DNA from: an uncultured Psychroserpens sp.
GTDB taxonomy: Bacteria; Bacteroidota; Bacteroidia; Flavobacteriales; Flavobacteriaceae
Reading direction: 5' to 3'
DNA length: 64,000 bases
NCBI RefSeq assembly: GCF_947503375.1
Contig: NZ_CANNDQ010000003.1
Span: 62,001-126,000, forward strand
The notes under the pieces are model-generated. The model saw only the letters and a list, made by a program, of their open reading frames with translations. It ran no database searches and was not told the origin of the DNA. A program made the translations under genes and the position numbers. Shown one piece after another: positions 38,563 through 47,965 of this stretch (position 1 is the stretch's first letter; each line of letters starts with the position of its first letter).

Positions 38563-38913
38563 ATGCAAATTCAAGTAGTAAAATCTAAAATTCACAGAGT
38601 AAAAGTTACTGGCGCAGACCTTAATTACATTGGTAGTATCACTATTGATGAAGACTTAATGGAAGCAGCCAACATCATACAAGGTGAAAAAGTTCAAATT
38701 GTTAATAATGACAATGGAGAACGATTAGAAACCTATTGTATTCCTGGACCTCGAAATAGTGGAGAAATAACGTTAAATGGTGCAGCCGCTCGTAAAGTAG
38801 CTGTTGGCGATACACTTATTTTAATCACTTATGCGTTTATGGATATAGAAGACGCTAAAGTTTTTAAACCTTCATTGGTATTTCCTGATGAAGCAACTAA
38901 TTTATTAAAATAG
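38563..38913 (+). CDS. panD: Aspartate 1-decarboxylase
   Basis: The 116-residue pyruvoyl enzyme makes beta-alanine from aspartate for pantothenate synthesis. The autocleavage site Gly-Ser lies in [13 protein letters not shown] (Gly24-Ser25), and the [14 protein letters not shown] and [19 protein letters not shown] segments are typical. It follows panC by 13 bases. A TATCTTTG element (38551-38558) just before the start might allow an extra, near-leaderless transcript. Confidence 0.96.
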   Translation: MQIQVVKSKIHRVKVTGADLNYIGSITIDEDLMEAANIIQGEKVQIVNNDNGERLETYCIPGPRNSGEITLNGAAARKVAVGDTLILITYAFMDIEDAKVFKPSLVFPDEATNLLK

Positions 38914-38917
38914 ACTT

Positions 38918-39871
38918 TTGGACAAAAAGACTGCTAAAATCCTAAAAATAACATTGCCACTATTATTAGGAGTGGCATTGGTTTGGTATTCACTGTCTAA
39001 AATTTCAATCTCTGAGTTAATTACCTATTTCAAAAACGCTAACTATTTTTATATAAGTTTAGGTTTGTTTTTTGGTTTATTAAGTCATTTATCAAGAGCC
39101 TATCGATGGAAATTCATGATTGAGCCAATGGGTTATACTCTAAGGCTTCCTAATAGTATTATGGCTGTATTTGCTACGTATTTAGTAAACTATACCATTC
39201 CTAGAGCTGGAGAGATTACAAGAGCAACGATCTTAACTAATTATGAAGGTGTCCCATTCGAAAAGGGTTTTGGTACTATTGTAGCTGAACGTATTGCAGA
39301 TATGCTGGTAATGCTCTGTATTATAATCATCACATTGTTTTTAGAGTTTGATTTTATATATCAATTTTTTGCTGAACGGTTTGAGCCTAAGAAGATTATT
39401 TTTGGCACATTACTTATGATCATACTCATAGCTTTGTTTTTTGTATTCATTAAGCGAAGTACATCTAAATTAGCCATTAAAATAAGGACGTTTATTAATG
39501 GACTTATAGAAGGGATTATGAGTATTTTTAAAATGAAGCATAAATGGGCCTTTATATTTCACACGATTTTTATTTGGATAATGTATGTTTTAATGTTTTA
39601 TATCACTTCACTAGCTGTACCAGAAACATCCAACTTACCTCTAGCTGCAATCTTGATTGGTTTTATATCAGCTAGTTTTAGTATAGCGGCAACAAATGGA
39701 GGTATAGGTTCATATCCTGTTGCAGTTTATGCAGCCTTTTCAATATTTGCCGTTGCTAAAGAACCGAGTATCGCATTTGGTTGGATCATGTGGTCTTCTC
39801 AAACATTCATGATTATTGTACTAGGTGGACTATCTCTTATTTATTTACCTATTTATAATAGGAAAGAATAA
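38918..39871 (+). CDS. Lysylphosphatidylglycerol synthase TM-region family protein (UPF0104-like)
   Basis: This is a 317-residue multispan membrane protein (about eight helices) matching the membrane (flippase-like) part of MprF/AglD2-type proteins, with the typical SRAYRWKFMIEPMGY (residues 49-63) and a TNGGIGSYPVAVYAAF motif near 261. It lacks the C-terminal lysyl-transferase domain, so it is probably a lipid flippase or related transporter rather than an enzyme. The start is TTG at 38918, four bases after panD; the next methionine is inside the second membrane helix. It is cotranscribed with panC-panD, but no pathway link is clear. Confidence 0.82.
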   Translation: MDKKTAKILKITLPLLLGVALVWYSLSKISISELITYFKNANYFYISLGLFFGLLSHLSRAYRWKFMIEPMGYTLRLPNSIMAVFATYLVNYTIPRAGEITRATILTNYEGVPFEKGFGTIVAERIADMLVMLCIIIITLFLEFDFIYQFFAERFEPKKIIFGTLLMIILIALFFVFIKRSTSKLAIKIRTFINGLIEGIMSIFKMKHKWAFIFHTIFIWIMYVLMFYITSLAVPETSNLPLAAILIGFISASFSIAATNGGIGSYPVAVYAAFSIFAVAKEPSIAFGWIMWSSQTFMIIVLGGLSLIYLPIYNRKE

Positions 39872-39906
39872 TTTTTTACCTTGCATTTATATAAATTCTC
39901 TAACTA

Positions 39907-41043
39907 ATGAAGAACATTACACTATTCTTGATTCTTGTAACATTACCATTTTCTGTAGTAGCACAAGTCATTTATGAACCTTTTGAATCTGAAAAACTGG
40001 GAGTTTCCAGAGAGATTAAAATTCAATTGCCTAGAAACTATGATGCAGAAGAGGAAGCCTTATATCCTTTAGTTATAGTATTAGATGGAGATTATCTTTT
40101 TGAGCCTGTAGTGGGTAATACAGATTATCAGTCTTATTGGGAAGATATTCCAAATTGTATTGTGGTTGGGATCAACCAAAGTACAACAAGAGAAGACGAT
40201 TTTTACTATGGAGATGACACTAATTTTCCAGTAGATGAAAGTGCTAATTTCTTTGAATTCATTGGTATGGAACTTATTCCTTACATTGAAAGTAATTATA
40301 TGGTCTCAGATTTTAGAATTGTCATTGGTCATGATATAAGCGCTAATTTTATCAATTATTACTTGTTTAAAGATAAACCATTATTCAGAGCTTATGTATT
40401 GTTAAGTCCAGAATTAGCACCAGAAATGACTAGATTGTTAGAGCAGAGAGTTCCATTATTAGATTCAGATATCTTCTATTATTTAGCTACTGCAGATGAT
40501 GATGTAAAGCGTTTAAAAACCGATATTCTGGCTTTGGATAAAATGCTGCAAGCAGTTGAAAATCCTAAATTTCATTACAAGTTTAATAACTTCGATGATG
40601 CCAATCATTACTCATTAGTAGGACTAGGTATTCCCAAGGCACTGAACGATATATTTTCATTTTATAAGCCCATTAGTAAGAAAGAATACAAAGAAAACAT
40701 ATTAACTTATGAAGGTAGCCCTTACGAATACCTTATGAAGAAATATGAAGATATAGAGTTATTTTATGGTTTCAAGAAAAAAGTAGTTGAGAACGATATA
40801 AGAGCCATTGCTGCTGCTGCAAATAAAAAAAATGATATTGAATCTTTGAAAGAACTTTCAAAATTAGCTAGAAAAGAATATCCAGATTCAATGATAAGTG
40901 CTTACTATTCAGGAATGTATTATGAAATGGATGGCAATTTGAAAAAGGCGCTACATAGCTATCAATCTGGCTTAATGTTAAACGAATCTGATAACATTAA
41001 TAAAGACATGCTACTCGATAAAATTTATGAGTTACAAGAGTAA
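39907..41043 (+). CDS. Secreted esterase-fold (alpha/beta-hydrolase) protein lacking the nucleophile serine, copy 1
   Basis: This 378-residue protein has a signal peptide ending VVAQ, an IroE/Fes/esterase-D-like alpha/beta-hydrolase domain (about residues 22-275) and a C-terminal helical, TPR-like tail (about 295-378). The nucleophile elbow, normally GHSxGG, reads GHDISA, so Asp143 replaces the serine; the likely catalytic histidine His234 (ANHYSLVG) is kept. It is predicted to be catalytically dead as an esterase. A clear paralogue lies immediately downstream and shows a different replacement at the same residue. A periplasmic or surface binding role is inferred. Confidence 0.8.
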   Translation: MKNITLFLILVTLPFSVVAQVIYEPFESEKLGVSREIKIQLPRNYDAEEEALYPLVIVLDGDYLFEPVVGNTDYQSYWEDIPNCIVVGINQSTTREDDFYYGDDTNFPVDESANFFEFIGMELIPYIESNYMVSDFRIVIGHDISANFINYYLFKDKPLFRAYVLLSPELAPEMTRLLEQRVPLLDSDIFYYLATADDDVKRLKTDILALDKMLQAVENPKFHYKFNNFDDANHYSLVGLGIPKALNDIFSFYKPISKKEYKENILTYEGSPYEYLMKKYEDIELFYGFKKKVVENDIRAIAAAANKKNDIESLKELSKLARKEYPDSMISAYYSGMYYEMDGNLKKALHSYQSGLMLNESDNINKDMLLDKIYELQE

Positions 41044-41128
41044 TTTTAATAAAATCATGTATTTCATCGAATAAATAAGTGTTTTATCGTTCTTATTGTT
41101 ATATTTAACGTCCCAAATCCCTTTAACA

Positions 41129-42304
41129 ATGAAAATCAACCTACTTTTTCTTTGTGTAGTACTTTGTTGTACATCACTATTTTCACAAACCATTTATAAG
41201 GAACTACCATCACGAGCTCTAAATACAACGCGAGATATAAAAATTCAGCTTCCTGAAAATTACGATCCAGAATCTACATTGAAGCATCCAGTGATTATTG
41301 TATTTGATGGCGATTATCTTTTTGAACCCGTATCTGGACAAGTCCATTTTCAAACTTATTTTAAAGAGATGCCTCAGTCTATAATTGTTGGTATTGTTCA
41401 AGGTGAAGAACGATTCTACGATAGCTATTACGATGAATTAACAGGGATGCCTTTTGAGTCTGGTAAGCGCTTCTATGATTTTGTTCAAAATGAGTTATTA
41501 CCTTACATAGATAATAATTACAACACAAGTCTATTTAGAGTAGCTGTAGGGCACAATTTAATGGGCAATTTTATTAATTCGTATTTATTTACAGATGAAC
41601 CAGTATTTCAAGCGTATATCAATTTAAGTCCAGACTATAAAGGAATGATGGCAACTAACCTAGCCACTCGCTTAGGGTACTTAAAAAATGAAGTGTTTTA
41701 TTACTTGGCTACAAGCGATAGAGATATTAAAGGTTTGCGCAATAATATTAGGCAAATGAACGAAGATCTGAAACTATTAGATACTCAAAAGCTTACATTC
41801 TATTATGATGAACTTAAAGGAGATACTCATTATACTTTAGTTACAGGAGCGATTTCTAAAGCATTAGATAAGATTTTTGAAATGTTTAAACCTTTAGATG
41901 AAAAAGAAATCAATGAAAAGGTAAGAACTTATGATGGAACTTTGGATAAATATATAGTTGACAGGTATAAACGTATTGAAGATTATTTTGGAATAAGTAA
42001 ACCAATTACTGAAGATGAATTTGCAAAGATTGTAGCCATAGCTGAAGAGCGTAATGATATGGAATCGCTTCAAAAAATAGGGAAGCTAGCCAATAAACAA
42101 GACCCAAACTCGTCTTTAGGTACGTATTACTTAGCATTACATGCAGAAAAAATAGGGAAGAACAAAAAAGCAACTAAATATTACGAGTCTGCATTGTTAT
42201 TGGATGAAACCTCTTTCATTGATAAAGAATTTATTAAATCTAAACTCGAAGACCTTAAATTGGCTGTTGAAGAAATTGAAGATGAAGACGATGAAGAAAA
42301 CTAG
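41129..42304 (+). CDS. Secreted esterase-fold (alpha/beta-hydrolase) protein lacking the nucleophile serine, copy 2
   Basis: The 391-residue paralogue of the preceding protein is tandemly arranged on the same strand. The ATG at 41129 is chosen because it gives a signal peptide (MKINLLFLCVVLCCTSLFSQ) aligned with copy 1; a frame opening at 41096 is longer but adds hydrophobic residues with no signal role. The elbow reads GHNLMG, with Asn143 at exactly the position of Asp143 in copy 1, and His234 (THYTLV) is kept. The tail is again TPR-like and ends in a very acidic stretch (EEIEDEDDEEN). It is therefore also predicted to be inactive as a serine hydrolase. Confidence 0.8.
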   Translation: MKINLLFLCVVLCCTSLFSQTIYKELPSRALNTTRDIKIQLPENYDPESTLKHPVIIVFDGDYLFEPVSGQVHFQTYFKEMPQSIIVGIVQGEERFYDSYYDELTGMPFESGKRFYDFVQNELLPYIDNNYNTSLFRVAVGHNLMGNFINSYLFTDEPVFQAYINLSPDYKGMMATNLATRLGYLKNEVFYYLATSDRDIKGLRNNIRQMNEDLKLLDTQKLTFYYDELKGDTHYTLVTGAISKALDKIFEMFKPLDEKEINEKVRTYDGTLDKYIVDRYKRIEDYFGISKPITEDEFAKIVAIAEERNDMESLQKIGKLANKQDPNSSLGTYYLALHAEKIGKNKKATKYYESALLLDETSFIDKEFIKSKLEDLKLAVEEIEDEDDEEN

Positions 42305-42477
42305 ATTTAGCATATACTCAACCGATTATTTTTTTGAATGGTTGTACTTAAAAATGAAAGCTTTTATTTTTTCAGGTAACCAACCTAAACTAGCATTACT
42401 AAAAATTTTAGCTGTGATCACTTGGTTTAAAGATATCAACTAAAAATATCTTAATTTAGCTGCACTAAAAAAGCGCC

Positions 42478-43836
42478 ATGGCTAAATTAAAAACCACTTT
42501 TTTTTGTCAAAACTGTGGATCACAATATTCAAAATGGCAAGGTCAATGTACATCTTGTAAAGAATGGAACACCATTACCGAAGAAGTCATTCAAAAACCT
42601 GAAAAGAGTGATTGGAAAACATCTTCTAGTATATCTAAGCGTGTTTCAAAGCCATTAAAAATCAATGAAATTGACACTTCAGAAGACGCGAGGTTAGACA
42701 CCTCAGATCAAGAATTTAATAGAGTATTGGGTGGAGGCTTGGTGCCTGGTTCTCTAACATTATTAGGCGGTGAACCTGGAATTGGAAAAAGCACACTTTT
42801 GCTTCAAATCTCTTTGAGTTTACCATATAAGACTTTATATGTTTCAGGTGAAGAAAGCCAGAAGCAAATTAAAATGCGAGCTGAACGTATTAACCCAAAC
42901 ACCAACAATTGTTACATACTTACAGAAACTAAAACACAGCATATCTTTAAACAAATTGAAGCGCTTCAACCAGATATTGTGGTGATAGATTCAATTCAAA
43001 CATTACATAGCGATTATATCGAATCCTCTTCAGGAAGTATTTCACAAATCAAGGAATGTACTACTGAGTTAATCAAATTTGCAAAAGAAACGGCGACACC
43101 TGTTGTTTTAATTGGGCATATCACTAAAGATGGTCATATTGCAGGACCAAAAATTTTAGAGCATATGGTTGATACTGTTTTGCAATTTGAAGGCGAACGC
43201 AACCATGTGTTTAGAATTTTAAGAGCTAATAAAAACCGATTTGGGTCCACTAACGAGTTAGGCATATACGAAATGCAAGGCTCTGGGTTGAGAGAAGTTT
43301 CTAATCCTTCAGAAATCTTAATATCTCAAAAAGACGAAGACTTATCAGGTAATGCAATAGCTGCCACTTTAGAAGGAATGCGACCTTTAATGATTGAGGT
43401 TCAGGCACTAGTGAGCACTGCTGTTTATGGGACACCGCAACGAAGCGCAACAGGCTTTAATGCCAAACGATTAAACATGCTTTTAGCAGTTTTAGAAAAA
43501 CGAGCAGGTTTTAGATTAGGAGCTAAAGATGTGTTTCTAAATATCACTGGAGGTATAACAGTTGATGATCCTGCTATAGATCTGGCCGTTGTAGCTTCAA
43601 TTCTATCATCAAACGAAGACGAGTCTTTACCAAAAGATGTTTGTTTTGCAGCTGAGGTTGGATTGTCTGGAGAAATTCGCCCTGTACAACGTGTAGAACA
43701 ACGCATTTTAGAGGCTGAAAAATTAGGATTCTCAACCATATTTGTATCTAAGTACAATAAAATCACTCTGAAAAACACCAACATAAAAGTTCAACTTATG
43801 TCTAAAATTGAAGATCTAGTTGAATTTCTTACTTAA
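42478..43836 (+). CDS. radA: DNA repair protein RadA
   Basis: The 452-residue protein is a standard RadA/Sms, which promotes branch migration and recombination intermediate processing with RecA. It has the N-terminal C4 zinc finger (Cys10, Cys13, Cys24, Cys27), a RecA-like ATPase core with Walker A GGEPGIGKST (residues 97-106), the RadA-specific KNRFGS motif (about 246-251) and a C-terminal Lon-protease-like domain (ALVSTAVYGTPQRSATGFN...). It stands alone between the hydrolase-fold pair and ileS. Confidence 0.97.
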   Translation: MAKLKTTFFCQNCGSQYSKWQGQCTSCKEWNTITEEVIQKPEKSDWKTSSSISKRVSKPLKINEIDTSEDARLDTSDQEFNRVLGGGLVPGSLTLLGGEPGIGKSTLLLQISLSLPYKTLYVSGEESQKQIKMRAERINPNTNNCYILTETKTQHIFKQIEALQPDIVVIDSIQTLHSDYIESSSGSISQIKECTTELIKFAKETATPVVLIGHITKDGHIAGPKILEHMVDTVLQFEGERNHVFRILRANKNRFGSTNELGIYEMQGSGLREVSNPSEILISQKDEDLSGNAIAATLEGMRPLMIEVQALVSTAVYGTPQRSATGFNAKRLNMLLAVLEKRAGFRLGAKDVFLNITGGITVDDPAIDLAVVASILSSNEDESLPKDVCFAAEVGLSGEIRPVQRVEQRILEAEKLGFSTIFVSKYNKITLKNTNIKVQLMSKIEDLVEFLT

Positions 43837-44060
43837 TCATTAAAGACGTGATTGGCTCCACAATAATTTGAGTAGACACTTTTCTAGGTTCCTTTTTTAT
43901 TTTAACGCATTGAAATTTCCCAAAATTCCTTAATTTCGCGACTCGATTATACTAATGATATCATGAGTGCGAAAACTTTGATTTATAGATAGTTGTAAAT
44001 TACAATGAATCCATTATTAAAGTTTGCATCTGTCCATGAAAATAAAATAGAAACTATCAG

Positions 44061-47000
44061 ATGAAATTTCCTGAATATAAAGGACTTGACTTACCTAAAG
44101 TAGCTGAGGAGATCCTCAATTATTGGCAAGAAAACGACATCTTCGAAAAAAGCATCTCTACACGCGAAGGGAAAGAACCATTTGTGTTCTTTGAAGGACC
44201 TCCATCTGCAAATGGATTACCAGGTGTTCACCACGTTTTAGCACGTGCTATTAAAGATATTTTTCCGCGATATAAAACCATGAAAGGTTTTCAAGTAAAA
44301 CGAAAAGCAGGTTGGGATACACATGGTCTACCCATAGAACTTGGTGTAGAAAAAGAATTAGGAATTACTAAAGAAGATATTGGGAAAACCATTTCTGTAG
44401 AAGATTATAATGCAGCTTGTCGTAAAGCGGTTATGCGTTATACTGATGTGTGGAATGATTTGACACAAAAAATGGGATATTGGGTAAATATGGATGATCC
44501 TTACATTACCTATGATCCAAAATATATGGAAAGTGTATGGTGGTTGTTAAAACAAATTTACAGTAAAAATTTGCTTTACAAAGGTTACACTATCCAACCT
44601 TACTCACCTAAAGCAGGAACAGGTTTAAGTTCTCATGAGCTCAACCAACCTGGTACATATCAAGATGTAACAGATACTACTGTTGTGGCACAATTTAAAG
44701 CCAATGCCAAATCGTTACCTGACTTTCTAAAAGATGAAGGTGATATTCATTTTTTAGCTTGGACAACCACACCTTGGACTTTACCTAGCAATACAGCTTT
44801 AACCGTTGGACCAAACATTGACTATGTTCTTGTAGAAACCTACAATCAGTATACATTTCAACCTATGAATGTGATTTTAGCTAAGAAATTAGTTAACTAT
44901 CAATTCTCAGGAAAGTACAATCTTGTTGAAGAAAAATCAGACCTACTAGCTTATAATTCTGGTGATAAAAAAATCCCGTATTACGTAGTTAAAGAGTTTA
45001 AAGGGAACGATCTAGTTGGGATTACTTACGAACAGTTATTGCCATATGTATTGCCAAATGACAATCCTGAAAATGCCTTTAGAGTCATCTCAGGAGATTT
45101 CGTTACTACTGAAGACGGAACAGGAATTGTGCATACTGCACCAACTTTTGGAGCTGACGATGCTTTAGTTGCTAAACAAGCACAACCCGAAGTCCCTCCA
45201 ATGTTAGTGAAAGATGAATATGGCAATTTAGTGCCATTAGTAGATTTACAAGGTCGTTTTCGACCAGAAATGGGAGCGTATGCTGGCAAATATGTGAAAA
45301 ATGAATACTATGCAGATGGTGAGGCACCCGAACGTTCAGTAGATGTCGAACTAGCAATTAAATTAAAAGAAGAGAATAAAGCGTTCAAGGTTGAAAAATA
45401 CAAACACAGTTATCCAAATTGTTGGCGTACAGATAAACCAATTCTTTATTACCCATTAGATTCTTGGTTTATTAAAGTAACCGATGTTAAGGATCGAATG
45501 CATGAGCTAAACACAACCATAAACTGGAAACCAAAATCTACTGGAACAGGTCGTTTTGGTAACTGGTTAGCTAACGCAAACGATTGGAATTTATCACGAT
45601 CTCGATATTGGGGAATTCCTTTGCCTATCTGGCGCACAGAAGATGGTAAAGAAGAAATTTGTATTGGTTCAGTTGAAGAATTAAAAACCGAAATGCAGAG
45701 AGCAGTTGAGGTAGGCGTTATGAAAGCTGATATCTTCCAGAGTTTTGAAGTTGGAAATATGTCTGATGATAACTATGCTAAAATTGACCTTCATAAAAAT
45801 ATTGTTGATGAAATTATTTTAGTTTCTCAAAGTGGGCAACCTATGAAGCGCGAAAGCGATCTCATTGATGTATGGTTTGATTCAGGTTCTATGCCTTATG
45901 CTCAATGGCATTATCCTTTTGAAAACAAAATGTTTATTGATAAAGGACAAGCTTTCCCAGCTGATTTTATTGCTGAAGGTGTAGATCAAACGCGTGGGTG
46001 GTTTTATACACTTCATGCTATTGGAACTATGGTATTTGACTCAGTAGCGTATAAAAATGTAGTATCAAACGGGTTGGTATTAGATAAGAATGGTCAAAAG
46101 ATGTCCAAACGTTTAGGTAATGCAGTAGATCCTTTCGATACCTTATCAAAACATGGTGCAGATGCCACACGTTGGTACATGATTATGAATGCGAATCCTT
46201 GGGATAATCTTAAGTTTGATTCGGCAGGAATAGAAGAGGTGAAACGTAAGTTCTTTGGAACGTTATACAACACCTATTCATTTTTTACCTTGTATACCAA
46301 TTTAGATGAATTCACATATTCTGAAACAGATATTTCGCTAGCAGATAGACCAGAAATTGACCGTTGGATTTTATCAGAATTACATACTTTAATTCAAAAG
46401 GTAGATGCATATTATGCAGATTATGAGCCAACAAAAGCCGCAAGAGTTATTTCAGATTTCACTCAAGACTATTTGAGCAATTGGTACGTACGTTTAAGTA
46501 GAAGACGTTTCTGGAAAGGAGATTATCAATCTGATAAAATTTCTGCTTACCAAACGTTGTATACTTGTATGATTACCATAGCAAAATTAGGCGCACCAAT
46601 TGCACCTTTCTTTATGGATAGACTTTATACAGACTTAAATTCGGTAACTCAAAAAGAAAAGTTTGAAAGTGTGCATTTAGCAGATTTTCCAATGTTTGAG
46701 CAATCATATGTAGACAAGAGTTTAGAGCGTAAAATGGAAAGTGCCCAAACAATTTCTTCTTTAGTATTATCGTTAAGAGCTAAAGAAAAAATAAAAGTAC
46801 GTCAACCATTGCAAAAAATAATGGTTCCAATTGATAATGAAACGCAAAAATCTGAAATTCTAGCAGTTTCAGATCTGATTAAGTCAGAAGTTAATGTTAA
46901 ACATGTAGAGGTATTAGAAGACGCTTCAGGCATATTAGTAAAGCAAATTAAACCTAATTTTAAAGTTTTAGGACCTCGTTTTGGACAAGACATGAAAGCT

Positions 47001-47459
47001 GTAGCACAAGCAGTTAACAATTTTACGGCAGATGATATTAAAAAAATCGAGCAAAATGGAAATTTAGACGTTGAAATTAATGGAAAAAGTATTACTTTAG
47101 AACGGTCTGATGTTGAAATTACATCACAAGATATCGAAGGATGGCTTGTGGCAAGTTCAGCTGGTTTAACAGTTGCTTTAGATGTAACTTTAACAGATGA
47201 CTTAAAGAAAGAAGGTATTGCACGTGAATTGGTAAATAGAATCCAAAATTTACGTAAAGATTCTGGTTTTGAACTAACAGATAGAATTGCAGTACAGTTT
47301 CAAAGAGATGAACAAATTATTAACGCAATAAACAAAAATTTAGAGTACATAAAAACAGAGACATTAACAGATGAACTTGAAGTTTTAGACAATCTAAATA
47401 ATGGTATAGAAATTGCCTTCGATGATGTAAATACCAAATTGTTTATTAAAAAAATCTAA
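44061..47459 (+). CDS. ileS: Isoleucyl-tRNA synthetase
   Basis: The 1132-residue class-I synthetase charges tRNA-Ile and edits misactivated valine. The ATP-binding elements are visible: the HIGH-type segment near residues 55-60 (PPSANGLPGVHHV) and KMSKR at 680-684. An editing domain lies between them, and the C-terminal anticodon-binding region follows. It is about 190 residues longer than the E. coli enzyme, closer to the eukaryote-like long form seen in many Bacteroidota. It is followed four bases later by the DksA-like gene, with which it is likely cotranscribed. Confidence 0.96.
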   Translation: MKFPEYKGLDLPKVAEEILNYWQENDIFEKSISTREGKEPFVFFEGPPSANGLPGVHHVLARAIKDIFPRYKTMKGFQVKRKAGWDTHGLPIELGVEKELGITKEDIGKTISVEDYNAACRKAVMRYTDVWNDLTQKMGYWVNMDDPYITYDPKYMESVWWLLKQIYSKNLLYKGYTIQPYSPKAGTGLSSHELNQPGTYQDVTDTTVVAQFKANAKSLPDFLKDEGDIHFLAWTTTPWTLPSNTALTVGPNIDYVLVETYNQYTFQPMNVILAKKLVNYQFSGKYNLVEEKSDLLAYNSGDKKIPYYVVKEFKGNDLVGITYEQLLPYVLPNDNPENAFRVISGDFVTTEDGTGIVHTAPTFGADDALVAKQAQPEVPPMLVKDEYGNLVPLVDLQGRFRPEMGAYAGKYVKNEYYADGEAPERSVDVELAIKLKEENKAFKVEKYKHSYPNCWRTDKPILYYPLDSWFIKVTDVKDRMHELNTTINWKPKSTGTGRFGNWLANANDWNLSRSRYWGIPLPIWRTEDGKEEICIGSVEELKTEMQRAVEVGVMKADIFQSFEVGNMSDDNYAKIDLHKNIVDEIILVSQSGQPMKRESDLIDVWFDSGSMPYAQWHYPFENKMFIDKGQAFPADFIAEGVDQTRGWFYTLHAIGTMVFDSVAYKNVVSNGLVLDKNGQKMSKRLGNAVDPFDTLSKHGADATRWYMIMNANPWDNLKFDSAGIEEVKRKFFGTLYNTYSFFTLYTNLDEFTYSETDISLADRPEIDRWILSELHTLIQKVDAYYADYEPTKAARVISDFTQDYLSNWYVRLSRRRFWKGDYQSDKISAYQTLYTCMITIAKLGAPIAPFFMDRLYTDLNSVTQKEKFESVHLADFPMFEQSYVDKSLERKMESAQTISSLVLSLRAKEKIKVRQPLQKIMVPIDNETQKSEILAVSDLIKSEVNVKHVEVLEDASGILVKQIKPNFKVLGPRFGQDMKAVAQAVNNFTADDIKKIEQNGNLDVEINGKSITLERSDVEITSQDIEGWLVASSAGLTVALDVTLTDDLKKEGIARELVNRIQNLRKDSGFELTDRIAVQFQRDEQIINAINKNLEYIKTETLTDELEVLDNLNNGIEIAFDDVNTKLFIKKI

Positions 47460-47463
47460 AATT

Positions 47464-47847
47464 ATGGCAACAGATAGTAAAGTAAGATACTCAGACAAAG
47501 ACCTAGCAGAATTTAAAACCTTACTCCTTGAGAAGATTGAAAAGGCAGAGCACGATCTAGAACTCATAAAAAGTGCTTACATGAACGATCACAATAACGG
47601 AACTGACGACACTTCGCCTACATTTAAAGCTTTTGAAGAAGGAAGTGCAACGATGAGTAAAGAGGCAAACTCACAATTGGCAATTCGTCAAGAAAAATTT
47701 ATTCGTGATCTTAAAAATGCGATCATAAGAATAGAAAATAAAACGTATGGTGTATGCCGTGTTACAGGGAAGCTAATTAATAAGGAACGCTTAAAATTAG
47801 TGCCTCATGCTACATTGAGTATTGAAGCAAAAAACATGCAAAAATAA
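47464..47847 (+). CDS. TraR/DksA-family protein without zinc-binding cysteines
   Basis: The 127-residue protein has an N-terminal coiled coil (about residues 10-90) and a C-terminal region equal to the DksA zinc finger, but the metal site is lost: the first CxxC pair is reduced to Cys98-x-x-Thr101 (GVCRVTG), and the second pair is absent (PHATLSIEAKN). The rest of the fold motif (GKLINKERLKLVPHA) is conserved. DksA-type proteins modulate RNA polymerase; this zinc-free variant is common in Bacteroidota. It lies between ileS (4 bases) and lspA, ending at a terminator. Confidence 0.85.
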   Translation: MATDSKVRYSDKDLAEFKTLLLEKIEKAEHDLELIKSAYMNDHNNGTDDTSPTFKAFEEGSATMSKEANSQLAIRQEKFIRDLKNAIIRIENKTYGVCRVTGKLINKERLKLVPHATLSIEAKNMQK

Positions 47848-47877
47848 ATCCATTCTATAAAGAATTTAAACCCACAT

Positions 47878-47911
47878 AAACGTCTTGCATTCGTAAGACG
47901 TTTTATTTTTT
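47878..47911 (+). terminator. Intrinsic terminator after the DksA-like gene
   Basis: AACGTCTT pairs with AAGACGTT around an 8-base loop, followed by a T-rich stretch. It separates ileS-DksA from lspA. Confidence 0.75.
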
Positions 47912-47965
47912 CTTTAAATGCGAATAGAATAAAACAAGTATTTTTATGAACTGTAATACCAAATC

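Noticed and set aside
42204..42443. Possible 79-residue gene straddling the end of the second hydrolase-fold gene and the following gap
   Set aside because: Its first third is another frame of a real gene, it lacks a recognisable domain, and the composition of the rest is that of AT-rich spacer.
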